From positions 1 to 64,000 of the forward strand of contig CAJNDT010001218.1 of the NCBI GenBank assembly GCA_905221615.1: DNA of 64,000 nucleotides. The letters are read 5' to 3'. Each line of letters begins with the position of its first letter. Within the stretch, counting starts at the first letter, position 1. The DNA comes from Symbiodinium sp. CCMP2592. Its lineage: Eukaryota; Sar; Dinophyceae; Suessiales; Symbiodiniaceae. The notes under the pieces are model-generated. The model worked only from the letters and a program-made list of their open reading frames with translations, did no database searches and had not been told where the DNA came from. The position numbers and the translations under genes were made by a program. This document shows, in pieces, positions 30,123-38,270 of the stretch.

Positions 30123-31514
30123 TCACGCCCGGAAACACGAGGGAGTGCATCCGGCAATCCAGCGGCAACGGCCGCAGCCGTTGGGCCGGGCAAGCAGCCG
30201 TTCCTCCATCGTGTATCCCGCAATGTCCTTCCGCTTCTGTCCCGCAGAGGCTGTCAGCTCCGCAGGGGCTGCCGCAGGCTTGCGAAGCACCGCGGGTGCT
30301 GCTGAGGGCTTCCGAAGCACCGCAGGGGCTGCTGAGGGTTTCCGAAGCACTGCAGGCTTACACTTAGGACGCGGCACTGCCTTTGCTTCGGGCTCTGACA
30401 GTGGAGCCGGCACTAGCATTAACTCTGCTGCTGCCGGTCTCTGCCTTACTGCTGCCGCAGGCTTCCGTTTCACGGTACTCTCCGCACTGGCTGGCGGCTC
30501 CTGCTTCCGTTTGCCTGCTAGTGCCCTGAGTTCTGCAGCCACACTCGGGCCTTCGCTTCACTCAGACTTCTGTTCTATCTTCACGTCCTCCAACGCAAGA
30601 AGCTGGGCTGGCGGCTGATCTTCCAGCGGGAGACAGCTGGGCATAGCATCTCCACTTGCCTTGGCATCTCCACTTGCCTTTGCACCTCCACTTGCCTCCG
30701 CCGGCTTGATATCGTCCAGCTTCCTAGCCACAGCATCCATAACGGCACTAGCCGAAGAGGCGAAGCGATGCAAGCTCTGCTCTGGCTGCTCCACCACTAT
30801 CTCGCTGTTCGATGGGTATCGCCGCTTCTTGTACTGCGACGTGAGGGCATTCAGCTTCTCCAGATCTACTTTGGGCTTCGCCGCCGGCTTGTTGCTGAAG
30901 ATCCGAGCACTGAGTGCTGCCGGGAGATCTTGAATCTCCGCCGGAATGCTCGGCAGCCAATCCACCGGGTCGCCTTTGACCTGCAGGCCTTTCCTGAAGC
31001 GAGCCTTGAACTCAGGAAAGTCCTTCGTGAACTTCGTTTGATCAGGCACTGCCTCCTGCCGTACCATGTAACCGAACATCCACACAGCTGCACAGGTGCC
31101 CTCGGTAGGACTCCGAAGGCCTAACTCTGCAAGCATCGGTGCTAGAAGGCCTAGGACTTCGGCCGCCGAAGGCTGCCTCTGCAAGGCTTGCCACTGATCT
31201 TCCGTCATGTACAGCGGGAAGTTCGTAAAGTCTTGCAAAGTCTTCCGTGCAGCAGTCGCGGCCGGAACGGTCTCTACCTGGACCATATTTGAAACCATCT
31301 CCTTCATCCTCCCCGCGGTCTCCATACCCCAGCACGCATCGTCCAGCTCTGCTAGAATCTGGCTCGCGACCTCTGTCGACATCGACGAGCTCTTGCCGAG
31401 CATGGTTTCAAGCACACGACCCTGCTGTCCCTGCAGAAGTGCAAAATTCGGCAGTGCCATCGTCTGCCGTAGGAAGCCTTGAGCTGCCTTCAAGTGATTC
31501 AAGACTTGCGACAT
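30123..31514 (-). pseudogene. Gene A: 464-codon multicopy family protein with one internal TGA
   Basis: ATG at 31514-31512 (MSQVLNHLKAAQGFLRQTMA). An in-frame TGA at 30560-30558 splits it, and the same frame continues to 30123. Part 1 is helical (SSSMSTEVASQILAELDDAC), then MTEDQWQALQRQPSAAEVLG, LAELGLRSPTEGTCAAVWMF and DPVDWLPSIPAEIQDLPAAL, then a basic linker. Part 2 has repeated KPAVLRKPSAAPA units and ends ARPNGCGRCRWIAGCTPSC, a C-x2-C...C-x3-C cluster typical of the C-terminus of dinoflagellate repeat families. The LT-E-W...GLRxPTE order recalls a large Symbiodinium family (memory). Function unknown, possibly part of a transposition machinery with gene F. A relict spliced leader lies just upstream. 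Confidence 0.6.
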
Positions 31515-31543
31515 CTTGGATGTCGCACGTGAAAAACGCTGTG

Positions 31544-31555
31544 CTTGAGCCAAAA
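31544..31555 (-). other. Relict dinoflagellate spliced-leader 3' end
   Basis: The minus strand reads TTTTGGCTCAAG, identical to the last 12 nt of the dinoflagellate spliced leader, 29 nt upstream of the gene A ATG and in the right orientation. The preceding bases (CATAG) do not match. It suggests this copy passed through a trans-spliced mRNA intermediate. Confidence 0.5.
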
Positions 31556-31579
31556 CTATGTAATGCAGCAAAAAGTTCA

Positions 31580-31795
31580 TAAGTGTTATAAAAATAACTC
31601 CAAATAACTTTAAACTGCTTTGAAACAACGAAAATACACAACTCCAAATAACTCCAAATAACTTTTTTCGTCGTCAGCCGGTTTCAAGATAACTCAACAT
31701 AACTTCCTTAAAAAAAGGGTCGAAGTTATTTGGACTTGTGGAGTTATGTTGAGTTATGTTGAGTTATGTGGACTTATGTGGAGCTATATGGACTT
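31580..31795. repeat. Subterminal AACTCCAAATAACTCAACATAAC repeats
   Basis: Many degenerate GAGTTATGTT/AACTCAACAT and AACTCCAAAT decamers, partly inverted (31600-31700 versus 31735-31795). The left end at 10319-10348 has the same decamer. Confidence 0.8.
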
Positions 31796-31826
31796 ATAAG
31801 TCAACATAACTTCGGGGCTACTTAGG
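31796..31826 (-). repeat. Right 31-bp terminal inverted repeat
   Basis: Reverse complement of 10296-10326 with one mismatch; followed by TA (31827-31828). Confidence 0.85.
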
Positions 31827-32152
31827 TATGGGGATGGAAGGGCAAACCGCTAAGGTCTTAAGGCTGGGGACCACTGGGGGCTTATGGGCTTTGCGTTGGC
31901 TGATCGCCGTCCAGACACGGTTGGCAAAGCGCCGTCCTGCCGGACCCCCGCCGGGGTTGCGTGTTGCGCATGGCCAAGGCTGAAGCTGCTGATGTTGTTC
32001 TGCGGCTTGGGATGTCGGCGGCGAGTCCTGCAGTGGGCTCTCGGGTGGCTGAGGCTGCTCCATGGCTGCAACTTGTGAGGCTTCGGCTTCGGGTATCGGC
32101 CTGGGAGGTGGCTGATATTGCTGGTGCGGCTGAGACTCTGTTGCAGGGCCTA

Positions 32153-33159
32153 TCACGACGGCTTCTTGTCGTGGTCGACGGCACAGTGCTCCTTGCCGCA
32201 TCCCCGGACCGCGCAGAGGTGGGCGAATTTGCAATTGGGCAAGGCGCACAGATTTCTCTGGTAACGCTTACAGAGGACTTTGCCCTTGGCCTTCAACACC
32301 CAGTTAGAGGGCCATGAGTCAGATTTGGATGGGCTATCTGGCTTCTGAAGGCCTTTGCCGCGGCCCTTGCCCTTGCCACCTTTTTCGGTGGTTGGCGTGT
32401 TAAGGCGGATTCTTTTGCTTGGCGGGGGGGTGGGTTTCCTCCATTGGGACGGCGGTTAGGACCCGGCGGTGTCGGCGGCGGCCGCGGTCTTGGCTGAAGC
32501 AGGTTGGCGAGGTCACTCCGAATGCTAGTGACCTCATACAAGGCTTCGTCGAGGCTCCAGCCAGAGGCAGCAAGGCTAGAAATGGTGTTCCAAATCTTGC
32601 GATCAGCTGCTAAGAGCTCCTGCGTTGTTGGTCCCTTGAGGGAGGAGTCGGCTCGGTCTGGCAAGGCTAAGTGTTCGACTCGCTTGTCGAAGGCTTTGAG
32701 GTTGTTGAGGTGGGCTGCCCCACACAGTGCCCAAGCGTTCCTGAACACTGTTTGGATGCGCTGTAGCCAGGACACGGAGAGGCGGAGATGGGAGACGGCC
32801 ATCTCAGGTGTGTCGTCATATATGGCTGAGGCGAGCAGCTGGGCCTCCGTCCTCATAGGCTTAGATGACTTGGCCTCCATAATTTCGGAGTATTGTTTGG
32901 AGCTAAGGCGAAGCTGCCACGGTATCCACTTAAGCTTTTCTCCTGGCTGAAGGCTGTGTTGCACAAGGCTGAGAAGGCGTATTGACGGCATAGTATCGTC
33001 GTCCAGGAGCTCTCCCGGATAGTTGGCTTTAAAGGTCGTGACCAGATCCTGAACGACCTCCGAGCTGAGCTTAGGCGGCAAATGCTCCATCCAGGAGGAT
33101 GGTGAGGCAGAAGGGGCGAGGGCTGCTGGGAGGGATGGCAAGGCAGGTGAAGGCTGCAC
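32153..33159 (-). pseudogene. Tyrosine-recombinase retroelement: Gag-like ORF with CCCH finger (frameshift)
   Basis: The first frame (33159 to about 32425) reads PPKLSSEVVQDLVTTFKANY, PSIRLLSLVQHSLQPGEKLK, IPWQLRLSSKQYSEIMEAKS, then CGAAHLNNLKAFDKRVEHLA and GWSLDDALYEV-like text. This is a familiar multicopy dinoflagellate Gag-like family. A run of seven G (32424-32430) marks a 1-nt frame break. With one more base the frame runs on through a Gly/Lys-rich patch to CKRYQRNLCALPNCKFAHLC, a C-x7-C-x5-C-x3-H finger with one more Cys, then CGKEHCAVDH. It stops at the TGA at 32155-32153. The N-terminus is missing at the junction near 33160. Confidence 0.65.
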
Positions 33160-33161
33160 GG

Positions 33162-34700
33162 TTTGCCGTGATGAAGCCCGAAGAAGTGAACTGCTCCACT
33201 TTGAAGAGTCGCCGCGAGTCGCAGTACATGGCTTCCACCAGCCTGCACAACGCTGCCGGCGCCTTGTAGTGTTCCATCAATGGGAGCAGAACGTCCAACG
33301 TCAGCGAGTCAAAGAAATGAGACAAATCTTGCTTCACGAAGGCGCGACAGCCGCGCCGATGTGCGCCCATCAAACGGAGGTGTGTGTCGGCAATCCCCAC
33401 ACCAGCGATGCCTCCCATGGCTTGGGCCGTGGTCCATGACCCGACCCAGCCTCGCAGTTGCTTGACAAGGCACCGTGCGCCAGCTCTCCACAGGATGGAA
33501 AGGAGACCCACCGGCCTCGTGCGACCGTCGGCCTTAGGCAGCAGGACCACCAAAGCTGAAGTCAAAGTGGCGGTGACCTCCCAGAAGGTTGGCGGCAAAC
33601 GCAGGAGGTCGCGAGCCTCCCAGCCATCACTGCCGCATGCTTTCTTCAGCATGCGTTGTGTCGCCTTGCACAACCCCTCCGCTGAAACCTGAAGGTCGGC
33701 CTGCGTGTCAAGAGGCCGAGGCAACTCCGAAAGCACCTGACGAAGAGGTCCAGGATCGAATGGTGCCTCCCGGGAACGTGTCCACAAAGCACTCCACACT
33801 GCACTCTGTTCACGAAGAATCTGAGCCGGATGTGTAGCCACAGCCGCCACAGCCTCCCTGAGCTCCGTAGGCTGCCCGAAACACGCTTGTGCCTCATCGG
33901 CCTTCCGTTTGACCCATGCACAACTCTTGTGTAGGACTTGTCGGTGTTGCGCCACGCATCCAATCTGGCCTCAGACTCCTGGGTCTCGTATTGCTGAACA
34001 AGCTTAGCCACCTCGCCTCCAGCCTCCATGAGGTCGCCAGGGAAATAAGGCAGCGCGGGCACTAGCTCGCGCAAGTCCACCAGAGAGGCCTTGATGGATC
34101 ATCTACGGAGACACTGGTCCTCGGGCTCCATCTCAAGCTGGCGTAGTCGTCGAAGGAGGCGGCGTAACCCACCTAGGCCACGAGATTGCCGAGGTCGCCG
34201 GAGTCGTCGGCGCTCGGCCTCATTAGGCACCAGCACGGGATCGAAAGCCCGGGGCCCCGAGGTACCAGGACTGACACTGAGAGCCCGCCCAGCAGCGCCT
34301 GAAAGGCATCCCCATGCGTCGTCGATCTGGCCATGTTGCACACAATGCTCAAAGTCACCTACGTTCCAAACTTGCTGAAACTGCCTCCTGAAAAATGCTG
34401 TCGAGCGACTCCTTCTGAAAGCCGTGACGGCTGTGATCACGATGGCTGGACCGAATGTAGTGCATCCGAGACCCCCATATCACTGAGGTCCGACTCAGAA
34501 AGGCCTTGCAAGAAAGTGTCAAAGCTAGTGAGGTCTGGGTAGGCAAATGCCAGGTCCTCAACCCCTTGAGGGCGAGGCCATTGCAAACTACTTCGCGCAC
34601 CCCCTGCGCCTGCAGGAAGGCTGCGAGGTCGGATTGCTCAAAGAGCGCCATCCCTGCGGAGAACCTAGGTGCAACTGAGGCAGGTAAGCCTAAACGGCTG
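33162..34700 (-). pseudogene. LINE-like reverse transcriptase fragment
   Basis: Upstream frames (34714-34355, 34440-34099, 34080 to about 33900) give an N-terminal linker region (QVWNVGDFEHCVQHGQIDDA, ELVPALPYFPGDLMEAGGEV) in shifting frames. The RT frame (33955-33162) has ACGSDGWEARDLLRLPPTFW, ALVVLLPKADGRTRPVGLLS and ILWRAGARCLVKQL, and motif A in FVKQDLSHFFDSL, then EQFTSSGFITANR. It stops matching there: the GxxQGxPLSP block and the YADD motif are absent, because the Gag-like ORF starts at the junction near 33160. It is a non-LTR retrotransposon type by motif order; no endonuclease could be confirmed. Confidence 0.65.
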
Positions 34701-37099
34701 CGGTAAAAAGGCATGGCAAGTGATCAGGCTGACCCGGCAGAGAGCATAGCGCCACGCCCGCGTTTTCCTTAAGGCAGTGCGTCCAGCAGGCGTCGGCAAG
34801 CCTCTCTGCGGCAGAAAAAGGCTGTGTTGGGACATGTGGGGCAAAAGGCGGCCGTGGAGCGGGGCGTCCCGCAGGCCGCTTTGTCGGCTCCCAACGGCTG
34901 AGCATGAACGGAGCCCCAGGGGCCATTCTGGAACAAGGCTATGTCCTCCACTGTCTGCGGGGCAGCTTGGTCATCCGAGTCGGCAGAGTCGGCTTGCGTG
35001 AACGCAAAGCTCTCCACTAGCAGGGCTTCGATGTCGTCTGCAGGTATAGTCGGTGGAAGGCTGCTGGCTGCAGAGGTCTCTTGCTCGGATTGTGCAGTGA
35101 TTACCACAGGCGGAGACGGCTGGCTGGGTGTCAAAGCAGACCTGCTCCAGTTCTGCTTCACGTGAGTAAACAAATCTGTCGAGGCCCTTCCCGAGGGCCG
35201 AGAGCTGGAAGGACTTGGGCGGCGAAGACGAGCTAACTTCAAAAGGCGGCTCTACTGTCGGGTGCTGTCCTCCCCTGGCAATGGGGCGCGTGGGCCTCCA
35301 ACCTAAGGCACATGCTTGGGTAATTTCAGTTTGTAGGGCCAAGGCTCCGAGGGTATCGTCTCTCCCGTAAAGCTGTACGCTAGGGTTTTTGTGGTGGCCT
35401 TGCTGTTGGCGTATTTTATCGGCGGCTTGAATCTGTGCACCGGCGCTGAGCAGACAGGCCTTAAGGCTGTGCATAGTGAATGCGGACGCTTCTTCTGGTG
35501 TGAGTAGCTCCGGGGAGTTGCCTTCCAATGTTGCGGCACATGAAGAAGCGCAGGCACCCTAGCGCTTGGCTGTAGGACATAGGCTGCTGCTGGCTTGCGC
35601 GGGAAACGCCGTAGGTTGTGCAGAGTGGGCAGTATGAAGTCGGGGCAATTGAGTGTGCCGTAGATCTCCTCGGTACGTTCCCATACCGTCTGGACGGCTC
35701 TAAGGAAGGGCAGCACCCAGAGGCTAGCCGGGTCTCGGCCGGAGATCCCATGGAGACGAACCGCGAATGGCTGACCTCTCTTGGTGGTTTTTGTATGCCA
35801 ACAAACCGCTCTAAGGCTGTGTCCTGTAAGCGAGAGGCTCTTAAGGCTGATGGGCTGAAACCCCCTAGCACAAGGCAAAGTTCTAGTCCGGCTGGCATAT
35901 ACGGCGCTCCCAGGCTGTGACAACTGCAAGTGGCAGTGGCAAGGCTTCATTTCTGTCCGTGTCGGTCTGAGCCGTAAAGGACCTGATGAGTCGGTCTGAA
36001 AGCACAAATGCGAGTTGGGCGAGGCCGGCTGTCTTGGCTAGCCATGAAAGGGCTTTGATCATAGGGCCGGTGCGGCACACTTCTCTATCTTCTTCGAGGC
36101 TGGAGTGGCATGCCCATAGCAGGTCTCCCAGGCTAGCTACTGAGACCGTGCTGACGTCAAGGCTGACAAGTAGGTTTCCAGTGTGCCAGCAGTAGTAGAG
36201 GGCATGATGCTCTGGGCGAGTAACTGCTGGGAATACTTGGCCTCCTGAAGGCTACGGTACAAATCTGCCGAGTCCCCGAGGAGCCAGAGCAGCTCCTTCC
36301 ACTGTTCCAGGGCCTTGGCTTTTCTGGAGGCCTCCTGGCCTTTCCTGGTAACCTGTGTGGGCCTGCCATCAGGGCGCAAGGGCTGCACCATGTCAGGCAA
36401 GCGCGTATGCCGGACCGAGGTCGGGGCTGATGCAGGTCGCGAGGGCAGGTCTTGAACATGGAATCTAGGACCAAGCGGCCGTTCCGGTGCTGGCTGTGGG
36501 CGTGCCGGTGGCACGTAGCGAAGGCTTCTTGGTGTTGGCCGCACTAAAGGCTGACAGACTGGATGGCTGAGTCCGAGAAGGCTGGCACGCCAGCTGGGTC
36601 GAGGCCCCCCTTTGCTCAGGGCTGGCGGAAACCGCGGTCGCCTGTGCAGCGTCGAAGGCATTGGTACTTGCAAAGAGCGGGGTCTGATAAGGCTGTGGAC
36701 TGAAAAGGGCGGGGCCGGGCGAACGGCCGGTGGCAAGGCTGGGGGGGGCAAGCCCGGACGCGCTTTGTGCACCGACTGCAAGGGCAGGAGAACGTGTTTG
36801 TCTGATCCTGGCGGTATAGGGCTCACTGTTGAAGCGAAGGCAAAGGAATCTTTTCGAAAGCGTCGGACCACTGTGGCCCGCTCTTGTCTCGCTGACACAG
36901 GGCTCTCTCGGCTGGGGCTCCTGCTGCGATCTGGCTGGGCGGCTGTAGGCCGATCGTCGTCCGGGTGAAGAAGCCCCGAGAGCACCCAGAGTGGAGCAGG
37001 TAGGGATCTTCCTGTTCGCTGAGCATCGCTGTGAAGGCTGTTGACCGGACTCCATGATTCTAGATTGCTAACGTCTTCGGGATCTGTGTCTGGATCCAT
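34690..37099 (-). pseudogene. Tyrosine recombinase ORF in several frames
   Basis: ATG at 37099. A Pro/Arg/Ser-rich N-terminal 250 residues leads to RKAKALEQWKELLWLLGDSA and LETYLSAL in frame 1. The frame changes near 36165 to DVSTVSVASLGDLLWACHSS and PMIKALSWLAKTAGLAQLAF. Other frames give LCLVLGGFSPSALRASRLQD (first catalytic Arg region), RGQPFAVRLHGISGRDP, TMHSLKACLLSAGAQI (H-x2-K/R box), QQQGHHKNPSVQLYGRDDTL (HH...Y box) and GWRPTRPIARGGQ. The tail includes PFMLSRWEPTKRPAG and ACWTHCL. The order of R, HxxR and H...Y boxes and the GHH...LYGRDD signature match a dinoflagellate tyrosine-recombinase family (memory). At least three frame breaks make it non-functional as read. Confidence 0.6.
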
Positions 37100-37807
37100 G
37101 ATCGGCTAACGGCATGCATTGAAGGCCAGAGAATCCGCAACGCACACAGTTTCTGGGCACGCTGCTGAAAGGCCAGGCTGGTCCTGCAGGTCCAGGCTGG
37201 ATAGAAGCACATTACCCTTAAGCTGAGAAACAGGCAGGAAGAAAGGCAAGCACTCTTTTGTGGGCCGATGGCGGCTGTCGTGCGGCGCGAAAAATGCCGT
37301 GTGCCTGAGCCTCGATCATGGCTGATGGCTAACTTGGTACGAAATTCTTGGTGAAGGCTGCAAAAGGCTAGCAAAAGGCTTGAAGGCAAACGGCTACCCC
37401 GAGGCCCCGAGGAGGCCTGCGGGGGTACGGCAGAAAACCATTCAAAAGGGCTGCGGCCAAGGTCTGTAAATTCTTTACAGCGCGAACATTGATGGCCGGA
37501 GTGCTTATAATTGTGCTCGACGGAACCCTCATTGAGTTCGCGACCACAGGCTGAATGGTAAGGGCAGAAAGGCACGGTCGAGCACGGAAGGCCGCATATA
37601 ATAAATCCGGGCGAAGGCTGGGTCCAGCTCGAAGGTGTGCGGCAAAGAAAGGCTGGGGATGATGATGCAGCTGTGCATGTTAGGGCAAGGCAATCTTGGC
37701 AGGGCCATAGCCGGCGGCTTGTACTGGTAAGGCTGCGCAGGCGGGTCCACAACGAGATTCTTCCGCTTGTCGACCAAAGGCTCGGGAGGGCTTTTCTGGT
37801 CCTGAAG

Positions 37808-37931
37808 AGTTAAACTGTAAAACCCTGAGCGGTCACGCTTTTCCTGCTTGAGTCAAAAGGCGCTGCAAGTAAATATACCGTAGCCTGGGCTCACCAAAGG
37901 TGTGGGGCGTTCCTATGTACAGAATTTAACA
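37808..37931 (-). repeat. Candidate 3' LTR of copia element 2
   Basis: About 124 bp from GTTAAACTGTAAAACCC to CAGAATTTAACA, resembling the copia 1 LTR ends (TGTTAAA...TTTAACA). The element-strand purine tract GAGGCAGGG lies just inside. No second copy remains because the element is 5'-truncated. Confidence 0.45.
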
Positions 37932-38270
37932 CCCTGCCTCGAAGTCCTTGTGCTGTACTTCGATCGGTCCGCGGTCGGGCATACCTCCGCCCGTGACTGC
38001 ATAGGCTTTGCCATTGCAAGTCCTTGGGTTAAACACTCCGTGCAACCCACCTTTTAGCGTCCCCGAATTAAGGAGGTGCGTCAGACCGTCCATGTCCTGA
38101 CATTCGTACAGTAACAAGTACTTCGTCTATGTGAAACAACTTCCAAACAAACTTCCTGCGTCAGCGCTCTTCCTTCTTTTGCGCTTTCGCTGCTGTGCGT
38201 TCCGGGGTGAAACTTTTTCAGTCTTGCCTACACTCACTGCTCTGTCTCATACTTGTACACGATGTAGGGC

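Larger units (their letters stand above)
10296..31826. mobile_element. Putative large TIR DNA transposon carrying genes A-F (inferred)
   Basis: The two ends are 31-bp inverted repeats (10296-10326 and 31796-31826) with one mismatch, reading CCTAAGTAGCCCCGAAGTTA inward. Each is followed inward by copies of GAGTTATGTT. Both outer flanks are TA, fitting a TA target duplication. All six recognisable genes between them are on the minus strand. Several of them (A, D, E, F) belong to multicopy dinoflagellate families, and gene F has a transposase-like character. Subtracting the 11-kb copia insertion leaves about 10.5 kb. The alternative is two separate solo ends of the same family in opposite orientation. 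The ends and flanks are seen directly. That they bound a single element is inference. Confidence 0.5.
31830..37790 (-). mobile_element. Degenerate tyrosine-recombinase retroelement, interrupted by LINE RT fragment
   Basis: Minus-strand recombinase (34690-37099) and Gag-like ORF (32153-33159) both carry a dense plus-strand hexamer AAGGCT (9 seen in 31830-33160, about 21 in 34900-37800). The stretch between them (33162-34700) has about one. Common signature, strand and family identities suggest one element split by foreign DNA. No terminal repeats were identified. Confidence 0.45.

Noticed and set aside
10296-31826. That the 31-bp ends are LTRs
   Set aside because: They are inverted, only 31 bp, and lie next to TA; the true LTRs of the only complete retroelement inside are at 17782 and 28620.
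31818-32249. 143-aa minus ORF next to the Gag-like gene
   Set aside because: It overlaps the frame that encodes the CCCH finger; the finger frame is far more convincing.
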